A stretch of 64,000 nt of DNA from Nakazawaea peltata (taxonomy: Eukaryota > Ascomycota > Pichiomycetes > Alaninales > Pachysolenaceae): contig BCGQ01000001.1 in assembly GCA_001599355.1 (NCBI GenBank), positions 933,135 through 997,134 of the forward strand, in the 5' to 3' direction. Each line of letters begins with the position of its first letter. Position 1 is the stretch's first letter. The translations under genes were made by a program, and so were the position numbers. Of the stretch, positions 1 to 10,552 are shown piece after piece. Below the pieces are notes generated by a model, which saw nothing but the letters and a program-made list of their open reading frames with translations, made no database searches and was not told the origin of the DNA.

Positions 1-118
1 CCCAGCAAATTGTTCCCTTCAGCGGTTAGAACATTCAAGCAGGTTGAGTCTCTTGTTTATAAGCAAATATAATAGTGGTGGTCTAGATTCTTAGCCACTG
101 ACTTACGACCATTTCAAT

Positions 119-3100
119 ATGCTGGGTTCGGCGTCAATAGCATCGTCTTCGACATCCGAGGAGACTCAGACTGGGAACGCGGCTCCCGTCAAGATGATCA
201 ACAATAGTCAAGCCAGTTTTATCAGCCATAAGCGCCCTGTTGCAAAGAGAGCCTGTTTGGCTTGTAGAGAGACGAAGATAAAGTGTGATGGAGAGGCTCA
301 ACGTAGCCAAGATTCCACCGATCCAACAGCGCCTAAGATTTGCTCAAATTGTGTCTATTTTGGAACTGAATGTGTGTTTGTACGAAGCAATAGAGGTGGC
401 AGAAGACGTAAACGTTCGGACAGTATAGCTGATTCGACTGTTTCATCGACGATTTCGAGTTTACTGCATGCTACGAGCTTGAATAATCCTGGCCCCAAGC
501 TACTTAAATCAGAGCCTGGAACCTCGGCTTCCTCCATATTATCGGCTTCTTCTAGTACTTCAGGTTCCGATATGAGGAACTCACATTCATTGAATTACAG
601 CAGTCCAACAAGAAACCAGCTCGATTATTTGAGAAGGAAATCTAACTCGTACACTCCAGGTCGTAGATCACCTTCTTTAGAGTCGCAAAGTACTCTTTCG
701 TACTATAGAGATTATCGTGGTGAATATTATGATGGAGAAAGACGCCATTCCCATAAATTAGATGATAATGGAGGACCTTACCTGCTGTCGGAAAGAAGTG
801 AATCTTCTGGATTTGGGTCTCATGGTCCAAATATACCACCTGGAGGTCCCCCAGGACCAGGAGGACCCGGAGGACCTGGTGGTCCAATGGGACATTATGG
901 ACATTATGGTGGACCACACCATATGCCTCACCATCCTCCTCACCCTGGTCCTCCTCCTGGCCCACCGGGATCATATTTCCGTCCTCCTCATCCATTTGGA
1001 CCTCCACCTCCAGGACCACCTCCACCACCTCCTCCTTACGGTCCATGGGGTCATCCTCCACCTCCTCCACCTCCTCATCCGATGCATCATTGGCATAGAA
1101 GGAGAAGATGGCTGCTGTATCATCTGCAACAAGAACAACTGTGGAATAATTATCACTTACCACCTCCTCAACTGCTTTTATCTGGAATCAGTGGGGAGAA
1201 ATCGGAAGCTGGGGGTGAATCTTCTTCACTGGCTCCATCTACACGCCTTCCTGATGTAGAGGCCTCGATCACGGGGACTCTGTCAACCTCAAAAATAGAA
1301 TTAAATCGGTCAAATTCAAAAGATTCGACTGCTGACAGAAAGAATATCCATGCCACTACAGCTATGGACACCTCAACTCATTCCATCGATGCCAATACTT
1401 CCACCAATATACTGCCAGTTCTGTCAGATGACCATTCACTGAAATTAGAATCGATTGACTCCTCTTTCAGGGAATATAATCTTCCAGGTACTAGGATTTG
1501 TGAGCTGTTCTTTGATCTATATTATCGGTACATTCATCCAAGTTTCCCGATTTTACCAGAAAAAGCTCAGTTCATCAGTACTTTGGAGACCAGATCTTCC
1601 GCCTCTCTTCTTCACGCTATGTTTTCCATGGTTTGTCGTTTAGTCCCCTCTGCAGTTGTCTCTTCACCTACTTTGAGAGATCAGAATTATTGGTATCCAT
1701 TTGTAGACCAATACTGGTCAAGTCTAGACGATGTTTCTTCTGTCTCTACTTCTTTACTTATGTTTCAATACCAGTTGGTCGAAGGAAACTATGCTCTGCT
1801 GAAGTCGTATTTAGAAAAGGCTTACGATATAGTGGAAATCAATGACTGGCAGACAATGTTGAAGTATAGAGGACTGATGTTCTATGAAAAGTTTTATTCC
1901 ATTAGTACACCAAGAATGATCTCCGATAGATTCCAAAAGAGTCGATTATTATGGCTTATTTGGGAGAGTCATTTGAAGTTGAAATTATTGATGTCCGAAC
2001 TTGGAGGGTCTAATGATCAGTCTACATCTGTGGATGGTCTCTCCTTCTGCAAATTCCCTGTCTCTATTGAAATCCCGACCCGTACTCTTGATGGTCCAGT
2101 TTCTGAATGGGATGCTATTCAACTGTATACTGAGGAACAACTTTTAGAAATGGACGGATTCCAATTCTCCATTATTGTTAGCTATATGCTTTCAGATTTT
2201 GATCGTTTGACTGAGACTTTGGACAGGCTGGATTTCATCCTGAAATTGGATAAATTAGACCAAATATCCAGTCTTAGATTATTCGAGTATAAGTCCTCTC
2301 CTACTAGTAGTATTATATTGGATAAGAAAGTGGTTTTGGTTAGTACTGATACTTTGAGATCTTGCTTACAGTTGCAATTAATCAAGCTTAAAGCCAATTT
2401 CCGATTATTAAACAGTTGGTTTGTATTTAAACCGTTTTCGATATCCCAAAACTCTGAATTCAATTTCGATATAAATGACTTGGCCATTACTTTAGAGGAG
2501 AGTTTCAATTATTCGAATATCAAATTGTTCGTTGAGATTTTCCAGAGTTGTTTACTGATTGTCAAATTGTTAAATTTGGGTTATGGCACTATTGATGATG
2601 GGAATAGCCCAGCAACTGTTGTATTGGGTCCAACTACTTATATACCTAGTAGAGAGTTACGTGAGGCTGAAACCACAGAATACCAAAGAAACCAACCATG
2701 GTGGTATAAATTCGACAGTCCAGATACAATTCTGTCTCAGAGGGACGAAGATATCCCGGATTCTTGGATCCTGTATCCTTTCATATCGGCTGCTGTAGTT
2801 TCGCAGAATATTTACGTATTACTGTCTATAACGTTGGTGATGAAGTACATGTCATTTGAGCGGGATGACGTTAAAGGTAAATTCACTCTGAAATTATTCA
2901 AAGATCCTTTGACTCAAATGGAAAATGATTCTTATTTGAGTGTTCCTCCTCGTCAAGTTCAAAAGACTCCATTGAAGGAACTCACTTTCGATCTTGATCA
3001 AGTAGCTTCTGGATTCGAATCCATTCCGCTTGCCGAGTTCAGTTTAACTCACATGCTGTCTGATCTTCGGGTCTGTTATAGATTCCTTAAGTGCCAGCTG

Positions 3101-3187
3101 AAATATTCAAAGAATATGAATTCTAGATTGCCTCAAATGGAAAGAGTTGTCGAGTATGTCGATAATGTTTTGCAATCGATAGGATGA
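119..3187 (+). CDS. Zn2Cys6 fungal transcription factor
   Basis: Predicted nuclear sequence-specific regulator of 1022 residues. Six cysteines at residues 46, 49, 56, 75, 78 and 85 form a binuclear zinc cluster followed by a basic stretch (GGRRRKR, about 93-99). The spacing is C-X2-C-X6-C-X18-C-X2-C-X6-C; the central 18-residue loop is longer than in most family members. Residues about 235-345 are extremely rich in Pro, Gly and His, then comes a Ser/Thr-rich linker, and from about residue 455 a helical region resembles the fungal-specific middle homology region. The second codon is CTG, so the protein probably begins Met-Ala. It lies convergent to the peptide transporter gene. I do not recognise a named orthologue, and the target genes cannot be told from sequence. 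Confidence 0.9.
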   Translation: MLGSASIASSSTSEETQTGNAAPVKMINNSQASFISHKRPVAKRACLACRETKIKCDGEAQRSQDSTDPTAPKICSNCVYFGTECVFVRSNRGGRRRKRSDSIADSTVSSTISSLLHATSLNNPGPKLLKSEPGTSASSILSASSSTSGSDMRNSHSLNYSSPTRNQLDYLRRKSNSYTPGRRSPSLESQSTLSYYRDYRGEYYDGERRHSHKLDDNGGPYLLSERSESSGFGSHGPNIPPGGPPGPGGPGGPGGPMGHYGHYGGPHHMPHHPPHPGPPPGPPGSYFRPPHPFGPPPPGPPPPPPPYGPWGHPPPPPPPHPMHHWHRRRRWLLYHLQQEQLWNNYHLPPPQLLLSGISGEKSEAGGESSSLAPSTRLPDVEASITGTLSTSKIELNRSNSKDSTADRKNIHATTAMDTSTHSIDANTSTNILPVLSDDHSLKLESIDSSFREYNLPGTRICELFFDLYYRYIHPSFPILPEKAQFISTLETRSSASLLHAMFSMVCRLVPSAVVSSPTLRDQNYWYPFVDQYWSSLDDVSSVSTSLLMFQYQLVEGNYALLKSYLEKAYDIVEINDWQTMLKYRGLMFYEKFYSISTPRMISDRFQKSRLLWLIWESHLKLKLLMSELGGSNDQSTSVDGLSFCKFPVSIEIPTRTLDGPVSEWDAIQLYTEEQLLEMDGFQFSIIVSYMLSDFDRLTETLDRLDFILKLDKLDQISSLRLFEYKSSPTSSIILDKKVVLVSTDTLRSCLQLQLIKLKANFRLLNSWFVFKPFSISQNSEFNFDINDLAITLEESFNYSNIKLFVEIFQSCLLIVKLLNLGYGTIDDGNSPATVVLGPTTYIPSRELREAETTEYQRNQPWWYKFDSPDTILSQRDEDIPDSWILYPFISAAVVSQNIYVLLSITLVMKYMSFERDDVKGKFTLKLFKDPLTQMENDSYLSVPPRQVQKTPLKELTFDLDQVASGFESIPLAEFSLTHMLSDLRVCYRFLKCQLKYSKNMNSRLPQMERVVEYVDNVLQSIG

Positions 3188-3277
3188 TATAAACATGTCT
3201 TACTGCTGATTTGCGATGTTATTCTCCTATTTATGATATAATGTATCTATATTACTTTTAATCTACATGTAAGAAAG

Positions 3278-3291
3278 GGGGTGATCACCCC
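3278..3291. other. Perfect 14-bp palindrome followed by a T-run between convergent genes
   Basis: GGGGTGATCACCCC is a perfect palindrome followed directly by TTTTTTT, lying between the stop codons of the transcription factor (3187) and the transporter (3361). As RNA it could fold only with a strained tip, because the arms meet at the centre. It may help 3' end formation of either transcript or be a protein site; neither role is shown. Confidence 0.35.
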
Positions 3292-3360
3292 TTTTTTTGT
3301 TTTTTAAGAAAATAAATTAATTAAACTCTGATAAAAAGCTATTCATTCTGGATAGTAGGG

Positions 3361-5925
3361 TTAGGACCAAGATGAAGGACCGAAGAAGTCAACAGAAGTA
3401 GGATCCAAGAGAGACGTTTGTCCCATGTATCCATCTACACCTTCGCCGCTTACAGTGTTTCCCCACCAGGTAATGGGTTTTGGGTGATATTGTACTGCGA
3501 AGAAAATGATCACAGCACTGAAAGCGACACCTGCATCCAAAGCACTAACAAGAACATAGTTATACTTCTCGAACCATGCCAAATAACGACGACGGATGTA
3601 GAACATGAAGGCGAATGAGAAGTAAACACCTGGAATCACATATGTCAAGTTATAAGGAGCAAATACGTTGACGAATCCACCAATAATAACAGAAGGTTGG
3701 AAAGTATTTCTGATCCATTTAGGGAAGAAGATTTTGATTGCGATGAAGAAAACAGCCAAGAGGAATCCAATGAGGAAGCAGTACTTCAATAATGGGTAGA
3801 TCTGGTTGAAGACTCTCTTTGGTCCAATAACACCCCAGAAAACAGAAGCAGAATAGTAAGTTCTTTCTCCAGGACAAGAGAATCTTTGAGCTTGGTCAGG
3901 CTCACAGAAGTTTTCAATACTGGATATTTGGAAGTTAACGACACCAAGAACTACAAATACTTGAATGAAAGCAGCCATCATCTGTCCTCTGAAAATAGCC
4001 ATTGGTGGAATCTTAGCATAGTGCAGCATCTTTTGGTCACTGATATAATTATCAGCTTGTCCGCCAATGTTATAACCCAAAGCTTTGATGGTCATCAAGG
4101 CAACACCATTTCCTGGAAGTGCATAACCAACGACCAATTCGACCAAGACGTTCAAACCTAAAGCGAATCCTGTAACAGAGTAAATCAAGGCAAATGGAAT
4201 CAAGAAAGCTACATTCATACCCAACAGGAAGAAGATACCCCAAACAGGAGTATTGGTTGGGTAGATCTCAACACAGATGATACCCAAGACAAGGGAAATC
4301 ACCACAATAACTAAAAAGTACCAATCTGGAACCTCTCTGTATTTTGACATCATTATGCTGTGAGGATCACTCAACCCATCGAAGTTAGAAAGATTCCAAT
4401 TCTTCAAAGATCTGAAGATTTGTTTCGAAGAAGAGATCACAGTTGAACGTTCAATATAGAGAGTGTAAAGGAATGTGAAAGGGTAGATAGCAAAGAATGC
4501 ACCGTAGGTTACCAAATTAGCAGCCGTATATAATGGAGGGGAGTACAGTTTGTATTTGTCCAAATCCAAAAGACCGTTCGTCAAAATCTCAGAAACTTCA
4601 TATGATTCTCCAGTGTTGGTATAAATTCCATTATCGTTAATTGGCAAGTACGAAGACCAGTACATGTTATTGTAGTAGACACCAATGATAGCAAAGAATG
4701 CAATCAGAATACCGACAACCTGGTTCATAGTGGAGAAGAATGGGTTAGTCAATGGAGATAAATAATTGGCTACATTCCAATCGAAAGTCGGAATTGGGTT
4801 CAAACCAAGTCCCAAAGTTGATCCAGTGATGTTGGCTAAGTTGAAATTATTAGGAGCAATCCAGCACATCCAATTAAATGTAGACAAGGCCTGGAATATA
4901 TAATCAGGGAACCAGAAATAGAGGAACATTGATCCGAAAGTTGTCCAGAAGAATTTATATTTACTGACACTCCAACCGTGAACTGTTTCTTTCTTCTCAG
5001 GCTTCAAAAGCAGACGATTCAAAGCTAAGGTGGGCAAAATAGTTGGCCAAAGGGACCTGACAGGGTAAACAACGAACTTTCTCAACAATCCAGCAAGTCC
5101 AAGACCCATAAATTGCGTTGACAACAGCAATAAAAGTTGGAAACCAAAGTCCACCCAAGAATTTCCGTAGAACAACTTTTGAACAATAATATTGGAAGAA
5201 ACGTAAACACCAGCAGAGGTAACACTGTAACAAATGGTAGCAAACATCTGTTCTTTATAACTCCAAGGACCAGGATTCAAAGAGTAACGCTTACCTTTGA
5301 CTTCGAACCCCCAATTTGGAATAATGAATTCCCACAGTTTACCACTTGGGTACAACAACATTTGGACAACGGCACTACTCAAAGAAATAGAAGGTCTTCT
5401 ATGAGAGAAGAATTCGTTGACACCAGAACCGATGATAACCCAAATGATGGTGATAAAATAGGCTCTAAAAGTTTCAACAGGAATTTCTGGATCGTCAAAA
5501 GGATCAGTGATGGCTCTAACTTCAGGGTAAGGCGAATGATACAAAATCAAAGAGGCCAACATCTTAGTCTCGAAATTCCATTCAGGATCCTCAAAGTTTT
5601 TGTTTCCAAGTAACTCTTTGATCTCCGTGTAATCCAGCTCTGGGAAATTTGGATCGTCATTATGGTATTCCAAGGCATCTTCCAATGCTTTGATAGCATC
5701 CTCGATGTCAAGGGCACCAATTTTCTTCAAGATGAAGGCGGCATCGGCAGGAATATCATTAGGATCATCGTCGGCACTGTGACCGGTTTTGTACAATAAT
5801 CTTGAGATGAATCTTTCATCAAAGGTTCCTAACTCTTCGACATCAACAGCAGAGATAGTATCCTTTGCGTTGATGAAGATTGTATCTTTCTCGTTAGTCT
5901 TTTCATCTATCTTTTCACTAGACAT
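3361..5925 (-). CDS. Oligopeptide transporter, OPT family
   Basis: Proton-coupled importer of small peptides in the plasma membrane, of the OPT1/OPT2 class. It has 854 residues, within the usual yeast range (about 800-880). A hydrophilic N-terminal tail of about 150 residues carries the family signature SPYPEVRAITDPFDDP (131-146) before the first membrane span. The NPG motif of the family sits at 217-219. Many hydrophobic spans follow to the C-terminus, in keeping with the usual 12-16 segments. I chose the ATG at 5925 because it is the first in frame and gives a normal acidic N-terminus. Yeasts often hold several OPT paralogues, so I do not assign it to OPT1 rather than OPT2. Such genes are commonly controlled by nitrogen or peptide supply; the sequence shows no clear site for this. 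Confidence 0.95.
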   Translation of the reverse strand: MSSEKIDEKTNEKDTIFINAKDTISAVDVEELGTFDERFISRLLYKTGHSADDDPNDIPADAAFILKKIGALDIEDAIKALEDALEYHNDDPNFPELDYTEIKELLGNKNFEDPEWNFETKMLASLILYHSPYPEVRAITDPFDDPEIPVETFRAYFITIIWVIIGSGVNEFFSHRRPSISLSSAVVQMLLYPSGKLWEFIIPNWGFEVKGKRYSLNPGPWSYKEQMFATICYSVTSAGVYVSSNIIVQKLFYGNSWVDFGFQLLLLLSTQFMGLGLAGLLRKFVVYPVRSLWPTILPTLALNRLLLKPEKKETVHGWSVSKYKFFWTTFGSMFLYFWFPDYIFQALSTFNWMCWIAPNNFNLANITGSTLGLGLNPIPTFDWNVANYLSPLTNPFFSTMNQVVGILIAFFAIIGVYYNNMYWSSYLPINDNGIYTNTGESYEVSEILTNGLLDLDKYKLYSPPLYTAANLVTYGAFFAIYPFTFLYTLYIERSTVISSSKQIFRSLKNWNLSNFDGLSDPHSIMMSKYREVPDWYFLVIVVISLVLGIICVEIYPTNTPVWGIFFLLGMNVAFLIPFALIYSVTGFALGLNVLVELVVGYALPGNGVALMTIKALGYNIGGQADNYISDQKMLHYAKIPPMAIFRGQMMAAFIQVFVVLGVVNFQISSIENFCEPDQAQRFSCPGERTYYSASVFWGVIGPKRVFNQIYPLLKYCFLIGFLLAVFFIAIKIFFPKWIRNTFQPSVIIGGFVNVFAPYNLTYVIPGVYFSFAFMFYIRRRYLAWFEKYNYVLVSALDAGVAFSAVIIFFAVQYHPKPITWWGNTVSGEGVDGYMGQTSLLDPTSVDFFGPSSWS

Positions 5926-7332
5926 TTTAGAAAAGGTATCTGTTGGGTTTGGGCCTAATTAGAAGAACCAAGAAATTGATATTTAAAAGGGATACAGATT
6001 TATGGTATTTATATGATAAGAGGCCCAAAGGAAGACATTTCAACAGATCTTTAGTTTATCGGGGGATGTGTGGAGAGAAAACACTATCATGATCAGTGAA
6101 AGCGGAGTATAAAGTGAACTCATTGGTCAAATCGGTATCGGCAGTCTACGAATATCTAGAGAAGTAGCCGATTTCCACGGTTTACGTACTTTTCAATCAT
6201 ATTATTGATCTGCACGGCTTAAAAAGTTGTAAAAAATAGAGAGCAATTTCTTATTCTTCCGTGTTATCAGTTGGAAATACCTTGTTTTCAACTCACAAGA
6301 GAGCAACTTTTAAGCCCGGGCTCTCTACTTTCTTAAATCCAATTAGGATATCTTGCATGTGGACGGCACGAAAGGACAAGTGTGTAGACAGGGCCCCTAA
6401 GCCACAGTAAAATGAACCATTGCACTCGGGATCGATCTATTCTAATACCCGAACGGCATTAGAATGAACCAGTTGAAAGGCTTAGAATTGTGAGATTTGT
6501 ACAATTGGTGGCTCATCCACCACAGCTCCCCTAACCTTAAAAACTTAGTCAACTTCCTCGAGGGGTGACACATTTTTTCTTTGAAAGAACCTGCATATTT
6601 CATGCGGCACCATAAGGCTTTGATTCTCTATGCGGCAAAAAGCTGGGCAAAAGATATTTTCGCTTGGCTATTTTTATTAGTGGAGTAGTTAGAAAAGTCA
6701 TTACATTCTCACTATATCGAAACCAAATGCTTGAGTGATAAGAGATATTTGAGGATCTGCAGTGAATCTTAAAGGCTTTAAATTGCATGTGGTTTCGATA
6801 AGTGATTTTGTGCACCTCTGTGACATTGTTTTCTATTTTAGAAAGAGCCACATCAATTTTGTCTGTGCGTTATTTTATTTCTCTACTAGGAAATTTATAC
6901 CGAGGTGAAGTACCGACCGGCGAGTATAGCAGGGTTTAGATCAGAAGTTAACAAGGCAATAATAGAAAATTCAATAAGTATCCTTGCATATTTTAGTCAT
7001 GGTTTAAAGCAGTAGTTGACTACGTGACTATAGAGCATTCAATAAAAATCCTTGTATTTGTCATCTCGTAAAATCCGGTCGATGACCCACATAAGCCAAG
7101 GTCTATTCTCATCAAATACAAGTAAATTACAACAGAGTCTCCACAGAACCTCGATGGAGCCTCCACAGACACTCATCTACAAATTGTTTATATGAATTCT
7201 CAATATTGAGCTTTCTTAATTACCATCTAAAAGAGGGCATCCACCCATACTTTTCCAAGCAAAAAGACCAGAAAATGGGGGAAGGAAAAAATATACCGGA
7301 AAAGAACTAAAAAAAAGGGGGTTATTCTAAAT
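5926..7332. other. Intergenic region, promoter of the peptide transporter and 3' flank of the glucosidase gene
   Basis: No credible gene was seen; the short reading frames here have no recognisable content. It contains a 7-bp inverted repeat (AGAGAGC at 6298-6304, GCTCTCT at 6320-6326) and an imperfect direct repeat of about 26 bp (around 6968 and 7038, both containing ATTCAATAA followed by ATCCTTG). The transporter promoter should lie in the left half. Confidence 0.6.
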
Positions 7333-9171
7333 TTAATTGGCTCTGTTGTCTTTGACGAAGTCAACATAGTCGAAGAAACTCTTCTTGTAGTATCTTTCTT
7401 GAGTAGTTCTGTTGACGACTTGAAGACCGAATTGTTGACCGTAGTCTCCAAATTCCCAGTTATCAGCGAAACTCCAAGCCAAAGAACCCATGATCTCGAC
7501 AGAGTCTTGGTTAACCAGCTCTAAAGCAGCAGTCAAGAATGATCTATAATAAATGGATCTAGCCAAGTCATATTGTTGGTCTCCAAGCTCCTTTTCACCT
7601 TCTCTCCATTCTGGGAATCCGAATTCGGTGATAAAGACAGGAGAGCCCCAGTGTTGCCACAAGTAGTTCAAGTAAACTCTGAAATGCAGTGGAGTAATGT
7701 AGACATAAGATTGAGATCTGTAACCGAGTTTCCAACCATCACCATCGATAGAAGTGTCATTACCACAGTGAGGCCAGAACTCATTGGTTTGGTTAGCTTG
7801 ACACAGTTCAACACTAATGTCAGTCAAGGCACTGAGAGAGGTGTAAGTGTAAGGGTCAATACCTAAGAAGTCGGAACCACCTTTAACGGAGGCCAATTCT
7901 TCAGCGGTCCAAGAGGCGTTTTCGTAACCAACCAAGTAGGTGTTCTTAACACTCTCTGGCCAGTCTTGACCCAAGTATAATGGGTCAGCAAAGATGGAGA
8001 TAGCAACTTCGTTGAATCTGTCAGCAGCAGCAACATCATCTGGGTTAGAAGGATCAGTTGGGAATCCGAAGTTGTCACTGAACTTGATACCAACTTGACC
8101 AGATCCACCAATTTGCTCATGGTAGAATTTATGTAAGATCAGAGTAGCATTGATAACATTCTTAACACCGGTAATGTCACCACAACCAGCAAGAGGTTCG
8201 TTGAAGGTAACCCACAAAGGAACACGGTCGGCGTAATGGGTCATAACGATCTTACCGTAGTTGACAAACAGGTCAACGAAACCATCAATATTATAAGACT
8301 TGAAGAATCCAATTTGGAAGTCACCTACTTCAGCAAATTGTGAAGGAGAGTCAAAGTGAGTCAAAGTGATCATTGGGGTCATTCCGTATTCAATTACAGT
8401 GTTGATCAAGTCATCGTAGTGATCAAGACCTTGCTTGTTGATAGGAGAGCCTGGGTAAGCAAAAGGCAAAATTCTGGACCAAGGAATAGTGAAGGAATAA
8501 GTTTCAACACCCATTGCAGCCAAACGAGCGATGTCTTGTTTGTACAAATAATAGTTTTCATTAGTGACATAGTTCATTGGTTCATCCTCTCCAAAAGTGA
8601 AATAGTCCATGACACAAGGAGATTTACCTTCATCAGCAATAGCACCTTCGATTTGAGCAGCGGAACCGGCAACACCTAAGACAAAGTCCTTGGCGAACTT
8701 CATTCCAGTGTTTTCGAAAGCTTTAGCAACTGGGTCTTCTGGAGGCTTGATCAAGCTCTCAGTAGGAATTGGGGTAGGAGAAACAGTGGTACTGTAGATA
8801 CCTCTAGTGAAGTTAACAAACTCGGTGACTTCCCAAAGCTTGGACCAAGAGTATGTTCCGTAAGGATCATCAGAGTCGGTAGCAGTGTTGGTTTCATCTG
8901 GAGACCAACTACCCCAAGTAGTGGTGGATGGTTCACTTCCAAGCAAACTAGCAAGCTCAGAATAAGCTGGAGCGTAGGTTGTGGTGGAAGTTGGAATCAG
9001 AGCTGGCGTAGCATACTCAATGGTGGTATCAATGTAGTAATGGAATCCCTTGGCTCCACCTGGTAACTTGGCCCAACCAGCACCTTGGTCAGGTTCAGGA
9101 ACAGCAACAGGGCTTGCAAACGAGATAGAGGCAAGTACTGTTAAAAGTACAGTCTGTTTGAATAAAGACAT
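7333..9171 (-). CDS. Secreted glycoside hydrolase family 1 beta-glucosidase
   Basis: Predicted to hydrolyse beta-glucosides (cellobiose or aryl-glucosides) outside the cell or in the wall. The 612-residue product starts with a signal peptide (about 1-19, cut near ASP). Residues about 20-150 form a Ser/Thr/Pro-rich extension not seen in a minimal family 1 enzyme, followed by the catalytic barrel from about 155. The acid/base glutamate is E325 in TFNEP and the nucleophile is E516 in ITEFG, so both catalytic residues are present. Several N-X-S/T sites suggest N-glycosylation. In the nucleophile motif Phe replaces the usual Asn (ITEFG rather than ITENG), a variant that may affect substrate choice. 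The exact substrate cannot be told from sequence. Confidence 0.92.
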   Translation of the reverse strand: MSLFKQTVLLTVLASISFASPVAVPEPDQGAGWAKLPGGAKGFHYYIDTTIEYATPALIPTSTTTYAPAYSELASLLGSEPSTTTWGSWSPDETNTATDSDDPYGTYSWSKLWEVTEFVNFTRGIYSTTVSPTPIPTESLIKPPEDPVAKAFENTGMKFAKDFVLGVAGSAAQIEGAIADEGKSPCVMDYFTFGEDEPMNYVTNENYYLYKQDIARLAAMGVETYSFTIPWSRILPFAYPGSPINKQGLDHYDDLINTVIEYGMTPMITLTHFDSPSQFAEVGDFQIGFFKSYNIDGFVDLFVNYGKIVMTHYADRVPLWVTFNEPLAGCGDITGVKNVINATLILHKFYHEQIGGSGQVGIKFSDNFGFPTDPSNPDDVAAADRFNEVAISIFADPLYLGQDWPESVKNTYLVGYENASWTAEELASVKGGSDFLGIDPYTYTSLSALTDISVELCQANQTNEFWPHCGNDTSIDGDGWKLGYRSQSYVYITPLHFRVYLNYLWQHWGSPVFITEFGFPEWREGEKELGDQQYDLARSIYYRSFLTAALELVNQDSVEIMGSLAWSFADNWEFGDYGQQFGLQVVNRTTQERYYKKSFFDYVDFVKDNRAN

Positions 9172-10360
9172 CTCAGAGGAAGTTTTTGTTTCTACAATTG
9201 AAGGGTGATAAATACAGAGGTATGGGGCCTACTTATATATTGTGATATACCCCGCTGATTGAAGGGAAGATCGGGATCATTTAATTTCGGCAACAAAGTC
9301 TCGTTCGGGGAACCCTGCCCACGGTTCACAGAAGTCCTGGTAGCCTTTTTAATTGGTCAACTCCCCTCGGAGAACCAATTTAATACAATTTTCTGCAAGT
9401 CACTGGAAAATTTCATCGAAGACAATTATGCAAGTTATGCAGGATAGAAAGTACCAACAGCCTGTGCAAGATAATTAATTGTGGGGGAGGAGTTGAACAA
9501 CGGTGAGAGTGAGACATACATAGATCTAATAACTGAACTGAATTGAACATGAATTGTAGATACCGATACTGAATACTTGTGGATACTTCACTACTGTCTT
9601 AATTGCCTTTAAATCAATTGATAACTTCAAGCAACTGTTCATTGAGCTCGGAAGTAACCTAAAATTCCGGGGAATTGGTCCTCCACTATCTTGGAGCAAC
9701 TGAAAATTTGCAGATTCCCCCATCCTCGGAAACAATGTGCTCTAGATTTCACAATAATTGCCTCGACAAAAGAGGAAATCGTGACTTGCTGCAGAAGCAT
9801 GGAAAAAATTTCAAAATCCGGGGAAATAAACTATGAAAAATCTTAATTGGGAAAGAGCCGAGTAGAAGCAGGTACGACAACTTAAAACGAGGTAAGAAAT
9901 AGAGTTAAGCTCAACCGGGGCAATACATTGCAGTGGGTCAATTTATGAGAGTCAGCCAAGTAGAGTTGTAGTGAATATGTTATAAAGCTAAGAAACTCCC
10001 AGTAGACACCTTCTAAGAGTATGAACAATCTACGTAGCAAAATAATAGGAGAAGGTGCATGATATTCCGTGCTCGCAAGTAGTTGTATAATAAACGTGAT
10101 TTAAAAAGGAGATAAATTACCTTTTTCTATCTTAGACGATCTGAATAAAAATTGAGTTGAAAAATGCACGCACTCTGCGAAGTGATGTTATACTCCCCAC
10201 ATTTTATAGGATCTGGGGAAGGTCAAACCCCTCATTTGAATCTCTGTGATTGGATGGAGAGTAGTGGAGTGACTCTAATTACGAGAGTAAGGTGATTTAG
10301 ATACATAAGACTATGCAGCGGTCCATTACGGGATACAAAGTTACACGAAATGCTTGAAGT

Positions 10361-10400
10361 GGCTTGCAATGGCTTGCAATGGCTTGCCTTGGCTTACACT
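10361..10400. repeat. 10-bp tandem repeat upstream of ADE2
   Basis: Four head-to-tail copies of a 10-bp unit close to GGCTTGCAAT (first two identical, the last two diverged), with a partial fifth copy GGCTT after it. It lies about 260-300 bp upstream of the ADE2 start. A 10-bp period would place each copy on the same face of the helix. Confidence 0.85.
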
Positions 10401-10519
10401 GGCTTTGACATTGACATATAGAGGCTTGTATCACAGCAAACTACGAATTCATATTTCCCAATAAAGTATTTCCGTATTAGGAATTCAAGCAACTCATTTT
10501 TTTAACTGAGCTCTATTTT

Positions 10520-10552
10520 TGACTCTGTTCGTCTACTAACAGTGAAGAGTCA
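10520..10552. promoter_or_regulatory. Two TGACTC sites (Gcn4/Bas1 type) of ADE2
   Basis: TGACTC at 10520-10525 and its reverse complement GAGTCA at 10547-10552 lie 110-142 bp upstream of the ADE2 ATG. In baker's yeast Bas1/Bas2 and Gcn4 bind TGACTC in purine-synthesis promoters, so the two sites fit adenine-responsive control. Occupancy in this species is inferred. Confidence 0.65.

Noticed and set aside
642-1259. Long antisense frame (642-1163) and alternative-frame frame (762-1259) inside the transcription factor gene
   Set aside because: Both come from the Pro/Gly-rich repetitive coding DNA, have low-complexity translations and no homology that I recognise.
10534-10540. TACTAAC upstream of ADE2 as part of a 5' leader intron
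   Set aside because: It is followed at once by AG, but I see no donor site upstream and the ADE2 frame is complete without splicing.
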